NCBI RefSeq assembly: GCF_041395345.1
Contig: NZ_JAWLAR010000018.1
Coordinates: forward strand, 31,529-95,528
Direction of reading: 5' to 3'
Source of the DNA: Dokdonella sp041395345
GTDB taxonomy: Bacteria; Pseudomonadota; Gammaproteobacteria; Xanthomonadales; Rhodanobacteraceae
Length of the DNA: 64,000 nucleotides
Shown: positions 8,809-16,603 of the stretch, in pieces
Position numbering within the stretch: position 1 is the stretch's first letter
Layout: every line of letters begins with the position of its first letter
Made by a program: the position numbers and the translations under genes
The notes under the pieces: model-generated
Seen by the model: the letters and a program-made list of their open reading frames with translations, nothing else
Told to the model about the DNA's origin: nothing
Database searches by the model: none

Positions 8809-9260
8809 GCGCAGTCGAGTTGTTCACCGATGGAGCGTGTCTGGGCAATCCGGGGCCGGGCGGCTGGGCTGCCCTGTTGCGCCATGCCGGGCGCGAACGG
8901 GAGTTGCACGGGGGTGCAGCCCACACGACCAACAACCGCATGGAACTGTTTGCCGTGATAGCCGGACTCGAGGCGCTGCGCAAGCCGTGCACGGTGACCC
9001 TGACCACTGATTCGCAATATGTGATGCGGGGAATCAGGGAGTGGATGCCTCGCTGGATCGCCAGGGGCTGGCGCACGGTCGGCGGTGACCCGGTCAAGAA
9101 CCGCGACCTTTGGGAGCGCCTGGTTGAAGCCTTGAAGCCGCACGCGGTCGAATGGCATTGGGTACGCGGGCACGCTGGCCACGCGGAAAACGAGCGCGTC
9201 GACCAGCTCGCGCGCCGCGCAGCGGAAGCCGTGCGCGACAGTCAGGAGGAGGCCTTGTGA
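8805..9260 (+). CDS. rnhA: Ribonuclease HI
   Basis: RNase HI cuts the RNA strand of RNA:DNA hybrids, removing primers and R-loops. The 151-residue product has the acidic metal-binding set: Asp in FTDGACLGNPG, Glu in NNRMELFAV, Asp in TDSQYV and Asp in the C-terminal HAENERVDQLA. The basic handle region WIARGWRTVGGDPVKNRDLW is intact. The GTG start at 8805 overlaps the upstream stop (GTGA), and the family N-terminus VELFTDGAC begins a few residues later. Confidence 0.95.
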   Translation: MSAVELFTDGACLGNPGPGGWAALLRHAGRERELHGGAAHTTNNRMELFAVIAGLEALRKPCTVTLTTDSQYVMRGIREWMPRWIARGWRTVGGDPVKNRDLWERLVEALKPHAVEWHWVRGHAGHAENERVDQLARRAAEAVRDSQEEAL

Positions 9261-9961
9261 GACAAGTCGTCCTCGATACGGAAACGACCGGGCTCGAAGT
9301 CAAGAAGGGGCATCGGGTCATCGAGATCGGCTGCGTCGAGTTGCTCGAACGAAGACCCAGCGGGCGCACCTTTCACACATTTCTCAATCCAGACCGCGCC
9401 ATCGACGAGGGCGCGCGTGCGGTCCATGGCATCGACGACGCCTTTCTGCACGACAAGCCGCGTTTCCGCGACATTGCCAACGAATTTCTCGAGTTTGTCG
9501 CCGGAGCGGAAATCATTGCCCACAACGCCGGCTTTGACGAGGGTTTTCTCGACGCGGAATTGCGACTCGCCGGGCCGGAGTTCGGCAGACTGGCTGATCG
9601 CTCACGCGTGCTTGATTCCCTGCAACTGGCCAGGGAGAGATTTCCCGGTCAGCAAAACAGTCTGAATGCCTTGTGCAAGCGATTGGGCGTCGACAATCGC
9701 CATCGGGAATTGCACGGGGCGTTGATCGACGCCCACCTGCTTGCAGATGTCTATCTGGCGATGACGGCGGGGCAGGGTGATCTGGGACTGGCGGTCGAAA
9801 TGGTCGAGCAGCCGCAACGCGCCGTGACGACGGGCCCTCTGGCGGGCGACGGCCTCTGCGTACTGCGCGCCAACGAGGCGGAACTGTCTGCCCATGCCCG
9901 TCGTATCGAGGCCATTGATGCGGCCAGCAAGGGCGCTTGCGTGTGGAAAATTCCGGGGTAG
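9257..9961 (+). CDS. dnaQ: DNA polymerase III epsilon subunit, 3'-5' proofreading exonuclease
   Basis: DnaQ is the proofreading subunit of the replicative polymerase core. The 234-residue protein has ExoI LDTETTGLE, ExoII AHNAGFDEGFLD and ExoIII HGALIDAHLLADVY, giving the DEDDh catalytic set. The GTG start overlaps the rnhA stop (GTGA) and follows AGGAGGAGG. The rnhA-dnaQ pair is classical, although in E. coli the two are divergent while here they form a coupled tandem. The C-terminus is presumably the polymerase-binding segment. Confidence 0.95.
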   Translation: MRQVVLDTETTGLEVKKGHRVIEIGCVELLERRPSGRTFHTFLNPDRAIDEGARAVHGIDDAFLHDKPRFRDIANEFLEFVAGAEIIAHNAGFDEGFLDAELRLAGPEFGRLADRSRVLDSLQLARERFPGQQNSLNALCKRLGVDNRHRELHGALIDAHLLADVYLAMTAGQGDLGLAVEMVEQPQRAVTTGPLAGDGLCVLRANEAELSAHARRIEAIDAASKGACVWKIPG

Positions 9962-10177
9962 GATTTGCCCGGGCGGGTTGTGCCGGATCCGTCGGAACGA
10001 ACCCAGGAAGTCCCGTGCAGAAGGGGGGCAATCCAGCAAATCCGCTGGATAACGGGCATCGGATCGGGTGCCGGATGGATGCACCTTCGTGGGAACTGTC
10101 GGCGATGTGGTGCATAATCGATGCGGGGATGATGGCCCGATCGTGAGTCCAACCGGATAGCCACGGGGAGAAAAGCT

Positions 10178-11503
10178 ATGAATCGTTGCAGTACTGCCTT
10201 GATCGCCATGCTGATGCTGGCGCTGTTTCCGGCTTTCGTGATCGCAGCGCCGTCGGCGGTCAGTGCGATCGAATCCCACAAGCACATGGGCGTGGCCAGT
10301 TGCAGCAACAGTGTCTGCCACGGCGCCTCGCAGCCGTTTCGCGATTCGAACGTGCTGCAGAATGAGTTCGCGATCTGGCAGGAATTCGACCCGCATGCCA
10401 AGGCCTGGCAGACCCTCGGAAGCGATGCGTCGAAAGCCATCGCCCGCAATCTCGGCATTGGTGACCCGGCTACCGCAAAGGTCTGCATTGATTGCCATGC
10501 CGACTCGATTCCAGAGTCCATGCAGGGCGATCGCTTCCAGCTCTCCGATGGCGTCGGTTGCGAATCCTGCCATGGCGGATCCGAGCTCTGGCTGAACGCC
10601 CACGCCGATCGCAGCGTCTCGCACGCGGACAACGTCAAGAACGGTCTCTATCCCACCGATCAGCCCATCGCACGCGCACGTCTGTGCCTCTCCTGCCATA
10701 TGGGCACGCCGGACCGAATGATTACCCACCGCATCATGGGCGCCGGTCATCCAAGACTTTCCTTCGAGCTGGATACGTTTACCTGGCTCAATCCGCACTA
10801 CAAGATCGGCGAGGCCTGGGTCGCTCGCAAGGGTGAATGGAATGGCGTGCGCGACTGGGCCGTCGGCCAGGGCGTTGCCTCGGAAAACCTGCTCGATATC
10901 CTGACCGACCCCAAGGCAGGCTGGAAAGGAATATTCCCGGAGCTGGTGCTGTTCGACTGCCATGCCTGCCACAAGTTGATGTCCGGCAGGAAATGGGGGC
11001 CGCGCCAGGGGACCGGTCTGGGGCCGGGCGTGGTTCGCCTGAATGACGCCAATGCCCTGATGTTCCGCCACGTGCTTGCGCCGGTCGACAAGGCTGCGGC
11101 GGCACGGATCCTCGAGCAGACGCGGGCCCTGCACAAGGCAACCACGCAGAGCCAGGATGCCACTCTGGCGGCTGCCCGACGCTTGCGTGCAAGCATCACC
11201 GAACTGCTGCCGGCCGTGGCCGCGTTCGACTACGGTCCGGATAGCCTTGATGCGATCCTGGCCAGTATCGAAGCGGATGCCAAGCGTGGCGAGTATCGCG
11301 ACTACGCGTCGGCCGAACAGGTCGCGATGGCGGCACAGTCGGTCGTCGTGGCTTTCGAGAACGATGGTCAGATCAATGCCGACCAGGCTGCCCTGCTGCG
11401 CAGTCGACTCGATGACCTGTATGCCACGATCAAGGACGAGAACGCCTGGTCAGTGCAGCGTTTCAACACGGCACTGTCCGCGCTTCGTGCAGCGGCCCCC
11501 TGA
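10178..11503 (+). CDS. Secreted multihaem (five-haem) cytochrome c, c554-like
   Basis: A 441-residue exported cytochrome. MNRCSTALIAMLMLALFPAFVIAAP is a signal peptide. Five haem attachment sites are visible: CSNSVCH, an atypical CX4CH near residue 42, and four CX2CH sites, CIDCH, CESCH, CLSCH and CHACH. Many additional His residues could be distal ligands. The layout resembles cytochrome c554/multihaem oxidoreductase families (PF13435 type). The C-terminal third has no haems and is alpha-helical. It sits alone with GGGGAG upstream; a CATAAT -10-like box lies about 60 bases before the start. The donor and acceptor are unknown; the full ccm assembly operon is nearby. Confidence 0.85.
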   Translation: MNRCSTALIAMLMLALFPAFVIAAPSAVSAIESHKHMGVASCSNSVCHGASQPFRDSNVLQNEFAIWQEFDPHAKAWQTLGSDASKAIARNLGIGDPATAKVCIDCHADSIPESMQGDRFQLSDGVGCESCHGGSELWLNAHADRSVSHADNVKNGLYPTDQPIARARLCLSCHMGTPDRMITHRIMGAGHPRLSFELDTFTWLNPHYKIGEAWVARKGEWNGVRDWAVGQGVASENLLDILTDPKAGWKGIFPELVLFDCHACHKLMSGRKWGPRQGTGLGPGVVRLNDANALMFRHVLAPVDKAAAARILEQTRALHKATTQSQDATLAAARRLRASITELLPAVAAFDYGPDSLDAILASIEADAKRGEYRDYASAEQVAMAAQSVVVAFENDGQINADQAALLRSRLDDLYATIKDENAWSVQRFNTALSALRAAAP

Positions 11504-11552
11504 GCCGCCCGGCACGCAGCTGGCGGCGATTGTTGTTAGGGAGAACCTTCAG

Positions 11553-11587
11553 AACCGCTGATTCAGGCCTGGCCTGAATCAGCGGTT
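11553..11587. repeat. Perfect 17-bp inverted repeat (35 nt) at the 3' end of the PP2C gene
   Basis: The arms AACCGCTGATTCAGGCC and GGCCTGAATCAGCGGTT are separated by one base. The right arm includes the last codons and stop of the minus-strand phosphatase gene; the left arm lies after the cytochrome gene. It may terminate both convergent genes, although no strong T run follows on either strand. Confidence 0.8.
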
Positions 11588-12283
11588 GCGGACGAGGATG
11601 ACGGTAACGTTGTCAGATCCGCCGCCGTCCAGCGCGGCAAGGATCAACTGGTCGACGCATTCCTGGGCCGAGAGTTCCTGGCGGGCCATCAACGCCGCGA
11701 TTTCGGCGTCGCCCACTTCTTCCGTCAGGCCGTCGCTGCAGAGCAGGATCTGCATGCCGGCATTGAACTCGCCGCGCACCAGTTCCACGCGCAGGGATTG
11801 CGGGTCGGTCACTCCGAGTGCCTGGGTTACGACGTTGCGATGCGGGTGGTTGCGAGCCTGCTCGATGGTTATCGCCCCCTGGTCGATCAACTCCTGGACG
11901 TAGGAGTGATCCTGGGAAATCTGCTTGAGCGCGCCGTTCCAGAGATAGATGCGGCTGTCGCCGACCCATGCGATTTCGAACTCGTTGTCGCCGACAAGGC
12001 GCATTGCCGCGATGGTTGTTCCCATCGGCAAGGCTTCGCTGCGACGATTCGAGTGCCGGATGATCTCCTCGTCGGCAAGCTGTACTGCGCGAACCAGGGG
12101 CGTGCCCTTGTTGATTTCGGCGATCAGGGTATCGCGCGCAATCGCGCTGGCGACCTCCCCATGCTCATGTCCGCCCATGCCGTCGGCAACCAGCCATACG
12201 CCCATGTCGGCATCGGCATAGTAGGTATCTTCGTTGTGCTCGCGGCGCAAGCCGACGTGCGAACTGTGGCCGAATTCGATCAT
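11579..12283 (-). CDS. PP2C-family serine/threonine protein phosphatase
   Basis: A 234-residue soluble Mn/Mg-dependent phosphatase of the PPM type (Stp1/PrpC class), which dephosphorylates Ser/Thr kinase targets. The metal-binding and core motifs are present in order: REHNEDTYY, LVADGMGGHEHGEVAS, AWVGDSRIYLW, LLCSDGLTEEV and GGGSDNVTVILV. It ends within a perfect inverted repeat. No kinase is adjacent in this window, which is unusual because PP2C genes often sit beside Hanks-type kinases or type VI secretion genes. Confidence 0.92.
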   Translation of the reverse strand: MIEFGHSSHVGLRREHNEDTYYADADMGVWLVADGMGGHEHGEVASAIARDTLIAEINKGTPLVRAVQLADEEIIRHSNRRSEALPMGTTIAAMRLVGDNEFEIAWVGDSRIYLWNGALKQISQDHSYVQELIDQGAITIEQARNHPHRNVVTQALGVTDPQSLRVELVRGEFNAGMQILLCSDGLTEEVGDAEIAALMARQELSAQECVDQLILAALDGGGSDNVTVILVRNR

Positions 12284-12416
12284 GCGCGGTCGACGAGCCT
12301 GTCTGGATGGTCCCTTTGGATTTTCACCTGTGCAACCTTCCCCTGTTGAGGTTGTCGTTTGACAGGCATGATGCCGCGCCGGTCATGCCGGGCGCAAGCT
12401 TGGGAATCCACAGATT

Positions 12417-12503
12417 TGGTGCCGAAGGCGAGAATCGAACTCGCACTCTGTCGCCAGAACCGGATTTTGAGTCCGGCGCGTCTACCAGTTCCGCCACTTC
12501 GGC
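12417..12503 (-). tRNA. tRNA-Leu (anticodon CAA)
   Basis: On the minus strand the acceptor GCCGAAG pairs with CTTCGGC, and the anticodon stem CCGGA/TCCGG encloses CTCAAAA with anticodon CAA. A class II long variable arm and a T loop TTCGATT follow, and CCA is encoded (12419-12417). Reads UUG codons. The gap 12284-12416 shows nothing else I can identify. Confidence 0.95.
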
Positions 12504-12556
12504 GCGGGGGCGCGGAGTATACGACAGAACGACACCCCGGATTCAAGTGTGCTGCC

Positions 12557-13135
12557 TCAATGCGTTCTGTCCAGGGAAAGCTTGCGCTGATCGCGATCGT
12601 ACCAGTTGTCCCTGACCTGACGAAATACCGAACAGGAAGTCATCGAGCCGCGATAGATGTGCAGGGACACGGCGACCGCGTCGTCGCTTGGATTGCGGAT
12701 CGTGTGGTATTCATGTGGCGGAATCAGGCTGCCGGCGGATCCCGGCCCGGCCAGCATGGTGCCTCTGGACTCGAATCGATACAGATCGTTGTCGCGTTCG
12801 ACGAGCTCGTAGGGAGTGACCTCGATCTGGCCGTGCCAGACGCCTTCGACGCACCACATGCCCGAATGGTCGTGAATCGAGGTGCCCTGTCCGGGGCCCC
12901 ACGTCATTGCGATGACGGAATAGCCGAGGTCCTCGCTGCTGTAGATCTCGCGGCGTGCGTAGTGATCGGCTTCCGCTTCGTACACGCATTTCGGCAGACT
13001 GACGGAATCGTCATGCATGAGCCGGCACAGCGTCTGCCGCAGCGCATCGGTGATGGCTGTCGTGCAGTCCTTGCGAATGGCGTTGTCGAGCGCATCGACG
13101 AGCCTGCGCGAACCGGGGAAATCAAGTGCAAGCAT
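12557..13135 (-). CDS. Cysteine dioxygenase (Arg-type thiol dioxygenase)
   Basis: Oxidises L-cysteine to cysteine sulfinate with O2 at a mononuclear Fe(II) held by three His. The 192-residue cupin keeps the iron ligands His88 and His90 (SIHDHSG) and His144 (EYHTIRN), plus the catalytic Ser157-His159-Tyr161 (VSLHIY). Arg61 matches the substrate-carboxylate Arg60 of rat CDO. Cys95 matches rat Cys93, which crosslinks to Tyr157; many bacterial homologues have Gly there. The start at 13135 follows GAGGAG. It lies 72 bases downstream of metX in the same direction, which suggests a shared role in cysteine balance. Confidence 0.88.
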   Translation of the reverse strand: MLALDFPGSRRLVDALDNAIRKDCTTAITDALRQTLCRLMHDDSVSLPKCVYEAEADHYARREIYSSEDLGYSVIAMTWGPGQGTSIHDHSGMWCVEGVWHGQIEVTPYELVERDNDLYRFESRGTMLAGPGSAGSLIPPHEYHTIRNPSDDAVAVSLHIYRGSMTSCSVFRQVRDNWYDRDQRKLSLDRTH

Positions 13136-13207
13136 GGTCCAGCATTCTCCTCACGAGTTTCGACAGCCGGCTTTTCCCGCAAGCCAGCCACCTTCGGTCC
13201 GCCGATT

Positions 13208-14308
13208 CTACAGCGATGCCATGAACGGCGCGATTTTCCCGCCAAAACCGTCGATGTCGACGAGGAAGGCATCGTGTCCCTGCGGGCTGTCCAGGGCAAC
13301 GAACTCGACATCTGCGCCACCGGCGCGCAAGCCTTCGGCAATTTCCTCCTGTTGCGAGAGGGGAAACAGGATGTCGGTGCTGACACCGATGACAAGGGCG
13401 CGTTCCAGTCTGATATTGGCCAGAGCGGATCGTGCATTGCCCTGTCCGTGCTCGCTGATGTCGAACCAGTCGCTGGCCCGTGACAGATACAGGTAGCAGT
13501 TCGGATCGAAGCTGCGCACGAATCGGCGAGCATGCGCGGCCAGATACGACTCGACCTGGAACTCGACGGCGAAGGGTTCGTCCTCGCGCTCATCGGAGTC
13601 GAGCCGAATTCGCGCGAATCGGCCTACCCATTCCATTGCCGAGCGATAGGTGATCACGCCCAGCTTGCGCGCAATGCTCATGCCGGTTTCCGGGTAGTTT
13701 TCGTCGTCGTAGTTGCCCAGGTTCCAATGCGGATCGAGCCGTATCGCTTCGCGCTGCAAGGAACGGATGGCGATCGCGAACGGTTGCGCCTGTGGAGCGG
13801 TCGAGATACTCACATGAGCTCGGACGCTGCCCGGATGCAGCGACAGATAGGCGAGTGCGGTCATGCCACCCATGGAGTTCCCGATCAGACAGGCCAGTCG
13901 TTCGATGCCGAGGCCACGCACGAGTTCATGGGCCGCGATGGCCGCGTCCTCAAGGCTGAGTTTGGGAAAGTCGATGCGGTAGGTGGCCCCTGTTTCCGGA
14001 TTGACCGATGCCGGTCCCGTGGATCCCTTGCAGCTCCCCAGCGTATTCACGCAGATGACATGCCAGCGCCTCGTGTCGATGGGTTTCCCGGGTCCGAGCA
14101 TCTCCTCCCACCAGCCTGGCGTCTGATCCTCGGCGCTGGATGCTGCATGAGCGCTCGGCGACAACCCGGTAAGGATCAGCACCGCATTGTCGCGCTGCGC
14201 CGACAGGGTTCCCCAGGTCTCGTAGGCCAGTTGTGCACCTTGCAGTACTCCACCGCGCTTCATCGTGAAGTCTGGACTGAGTTTGAAGTATTGGCGCGCG
14301 TCGGACAT
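13208..14308 (-). CDS. metX: MetX-family acyltransferase, probably serine O-succinyltransferase
   Basis: An alpha/beta-hydrolase acyltransferase of 366 residues. The nucleophile Ser145 is in GNSMGG, with Asp in STDILFPL and His in GHDAFLVD. The oxyanion-side segment LTGLSPSAHAA, followed by EDQTPGWWEEMLGPGKPIDT, is the pattern I associate with the Xanthomonas-type MetX proteins reassigned as L-serine O-succinyltransferases rather than homoserine O-acetyltransferases. The product O-succinylserine would feed cysteine synthesis. It lies 29 bases after ccmI and upstream of cysteine dioxygenase, all on one strand. Substrate choice is inference from sequence signature. Confidence 0.85.
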   Translation of the reverse strand: MSDARQYFKLSPDFTMKRGGVLQGAQLAYETWGTLSAQRDNAVLILTGLSPSAHAASSAEDQTPGWWEEMLGPGKPIDTRRWHVICVNTLGSCKGSTGPASVNPETGATYRIDFPKLSLEDAAIAAHELVRGLGIERLACLIGNSMGGMTALAYLSLHPGSVRAHVSISTAPQAQPFAIAIRSLQREAIRLDPHWNLGNYDDENYPETGMSIARKLGVITYRSAMEWVGRFARIRLDSDEREDEPFAVEFQVESYLAAHARRFVRSFDPNCYLYLSRASDWFDISEHGQGNARSALANIRLERALVIGVSTDILFPLSQQEEIAEGLRAGGADVEFVALDSPQGHDAFLVDIDGFGGKIAPFMASL

Positions 14309-14337
14309 GTCGATTCAGGGGCTGCGGAGTTCCCGGA

Positions 14338-15606
14338 TCAGGGAACGATGCTGTTGATGACCAGGTCGATCGGTGCCTTGCGATTGACGTCGATGCTCTC
14401 GGACAGTACCTGCAAGTCACCGCTTTGCGCGATGGCATTGCCGCTGGCGGAAATTCTGGCCCCGATGATGACTTTTGGAAACATGGACAGCTTCATGGAG
14501 GGCAGCATGCCCATGGAATCGTCCAGGGTCACGGTCGCTGGCAGGCTGCTGGCCGAAAGACGCTGGATCGCTAGTGGCATTGGCGGTCCGCTTTCCGCCC
14601 GTGCAAACACGAACAGGGTCGCGCCGGGCTCGAGCCTGTCCTTCAGCTTCTCGTCCAGACTGACCTCGACGGTGAGCAGCGGGCCGTCACCCGTTGCAGG
14701 CGCCGTCGGCTCGGGAGCGTCGGTGACCGCATTGGCAGGCGAGGAATCCAGGCCTTCCGCTGCAGGAATTGCACCGCCCAGTTGCTGTGCTTCGGCGATC
14801 TGCGCACGCACACTGCGGGCAATGTCGCTTTCCGGAGGCAAGGCCGGCAGCAGGCGATTCCAGGCCCGGATCGCGGCATCATAGTCGGCTGCCTGGTAGT
14901 CACTGATGCCGATCAGCCAGAGTGCGCGCTGGTGGTCCGGGTCGGCTTCGAGTACGCCTTCGATGAGCTGCCGGGATTGCCCCGCGATGCGTCGTCCTTC
15001 GCCGGACAAGGCCAGGGCCTGTGCATATTCGACGGTCAGGTCGGGATTGTCCGGCTCGAGGTCGAATGCTTTTTTCAGCGCATCGCGTGATTCGGCAAAC
15101 TTGCCCATGGCCTGGTAAGCCCGGCCGAGCAATGCCCAGCCTTCGGCGTTGTCGGGATTGGCTTCCAGTTTTGCCACGAGCCCGGCAATGGCCTGGTCCA
15201 TTTCGATGCCCTGGGTGGCCGCGGCGTTTGCCATGCCAGCCGGCGCGGCACTGCTGCCCGGCGCGAGGTTGGCCGGGTCCAGTGCGGCGGACTCGCCATT
15301 GAACTGGTAGAGAAGGATGGCGGCCGCCGGCAGCAACAGGGCGACCAGCAGCGAGGCAAGCTTCGCCGGACGTCGATTCAACACTGGGGCCGAAGACGTG
15401 CCGCCAGTCGCCAGTCCGGCAAGCTTGGCCTTGTACTCCTCGTCGCTGATCACGCCGGCGGCGAGGGCCTCCCTGAGCGCCTTGAGCCGTCTTGGGTCGC
15501 TGCCGCCGCTCGAGTCCTGTTGTCCGCGATGCCGCAGCAGAGGCATCAGGCAGAAGGCAAGCGCAACGACGAGCATCGCCGCTGCCAGAATCACGAATAG
15601 CGCCAT
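14338..15606 (-). CDS. ccmI: Cytochrome c biogenesis factor CcmI (TPR protein)
   Basis: CcmI presents apocytochrome c to the CcmF/H haem lyase. The 422-residue protein has an N-terminal membrane segment (MALFVILAAAMLVVALAFCL), a short cytoplasmic SHOCT-like stretch (LKALREALAAGVISDEEYKAKLAGL), a second membrane segment near residue 90 and a periplasmic TPR domain (GWALLGRAYQAMGKFAESRDAL and following). A C-terminal domain binds cytochrome. Its ATG overlaps the ccmH stop by 4 bases. Last ccm gene of the operon; metX follows. Confidence 0.92.
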   Translation of the reverse strand: MALFVILAAAMLVVALAFCLMPLLRHRGQQDSSGGSDPRRLKALREALAAGVISDEEYKAKLAGLATGGTSSAPVLNRRPAKLASLLVALLLPAAAILLYQFNGESAALDPANLAPGSSAAPAGMANAAATQGIEMDQAIAGLVAKLEANPDNAEGWALLGRAYQAMGKFAESRDALKKAFDLEPDNPDLTVEYAQALALSGEGRRIAGQSRQLIEGVLEADPDHQRALWLIGISDYQAADYDAAIRAWNRLLPALPPESDIARSVRAQIAEAQQLGGAIPAAEGLDSSPANAVTDAPEPTAPATGDGPLLTVEVSLDEKLKDRLEPGATLFVFARAESGPPMPLAIQRLSASSLPATVTLDDSMGMLPSMKLSMFPKVIIGARISASGNAIAQSGDLQVLSESIDVNRKAPIDLVINSIVP

Positions 15607-16061
15607 CACCAGTCATCCTCGGGGGTCGTTCCTGCCTGAACCTGTGCCGGTGCCGAAGCGCGGCGTCTGACAATCAGCACGACTGCAGCCAGTCCGCCCA
15701 GAAACACGATCAGGGGGCCAAACCAGAGCAGGAAGGTGCCGCCGCGCAAAGGCGGGTTGTAGAGGACGAAATCACTGTATCGCGCGGTCAGGTACTGCTT
15801 GATCTCGTCGTCGCTCTTGCCCTGGCGCATTTGATCGAAGACTTCCTGGCGCAGATCCCGGGCAAGATCGGCGCTGGAATCGGCCAGGCTTTCATTCTGA
15901 CAGACCAGGCAGCGCAACTGTCGCGCAAGATTCTGGAATCGCTGTTCCTCCGCACGATTCTCGAATGGAAGCGCGTCAATCGCGAAGGCGGCGTTTGACA
16001 GCAGCAGGGTCAAGCCGAACGCGAGCATGCAGACGTGACGTTTCCATGCACATGCAGTCAT
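15606..16061 (-). CDS. ccmH: Cytochrome c maturation thiol-reductase CcmH
   Basis: CcmH is a membrane-anchored periplasmic thioredox protein that keeps CXXCH cysteines of apocytochromes reduced. The 151-residue protein has a signal/anchor at the N-terminus, the RCLVCQNESLADS active-site motif at about residue 50 and one C-terminal membrane helix (FLLWFGPLIVFLGGLAAVVLIV). This is the short CcmH form; the TPR part is the separate ccmI. ATGA overlaps join it to ccmG and ccmI. Confidence 0.94.
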   Translation of the reverse strand: MTACAWKRHVCMLAFGLTLLLSNAAFAIDALPFENRAEEQRFQNLARQLRCLVCQNESLADSSADLARDLRQEVFDQMRQGKSDDEIKQYLTARYSDFVLYNPPLRGGTFLLWFGPLIVFLGGLAAVVLIVRRRASAPAQVQAGTTPEDDW

Positions 16062-16603
16062 TGGCCATTCCCCTTCATTGCTTCCAGCCTCGGTCTGATT
16101 TCGAACGCGAGGATTTCCGGAGTGATCGCGCCGATGCGCTTGTATCGAATCACGCCGGTGGCATCGACCAGGAAGGATTCGGGAGCGCCGTATACACCGA
16201 AATCGATTGCCACACGTCCGTCCCGATCCGCGACGATCACGCTGTAAGGATTGCCGAAGCGCGCCAGCCAGCGCTTTGCGTCATCGGCTTCGTCCTTGTA
16301 GTTGAATCCGACGATGGGAATGCCCAGTCGCCTGGCTTCCTGCATCAGCAGGGGATGCTCGTCGAGACAGGCAAAACACCAGCTCGCGAACACATTGAGC
16401 AGATAGGGCTGGCCAAGCAGATCCTTGCCGGTCAAGCGCTTGTCGGGCTCCATCAGCAGTGGCAGATCGAAGGCCGGAGCCGGTTTGTCGATCAGTGGCG
16501 ATGGCACCTCGTTCATGCGGTTGCTGCGCATCCATGAAATGCCTGCGGCAAGCAGGACCACGAGCAGGGCAAAACCGGCCAGCGGAAGGAATCGCGTATT
16601 CAT
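16058..16603 (-). CDS. ccmG: Thiol:disulfide interchange protein CcmG/DsbE
   Basis: A periplasmic thioredoxin-fold reductant for cytochrome c maturation, anchored by an N-terminal helix (FLPLAGFALLVVLLAAGISW). The active site is ASWCFACLDEHP, a WCxxC with Phe-Ala between the cysteines. The cis-Pro loop YGAPESFLVD is conserved. 181 residues, the usual size. It overlaps ccmF and ccmH by 4 bases each. Confidence 0.93.
   Translation of the reverse strand: MNTRFLPLAGFALLVVLLAAGISWMRSNRMNEVPSPLIDKPAPAFDLPLLMEPDKRLTGKDLLGQPYLLNVFASWCFACLDEHPLLMQEARRLGIPIVGFNYKDEADDAKRWLARFGNPYSVIVADRDGRVAIDFGVYGAPESFLVDATGVIRYKRIGAITPEILAFEIRPRLEAMKGNGQ

Noticed and set aside
12359..13483. 374-codon plus-strand ORF over tRNA-Leu, cysteine dioxygenase and metX
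   Set aside because: It includes the complement of a tRNA and of two genuine genes.
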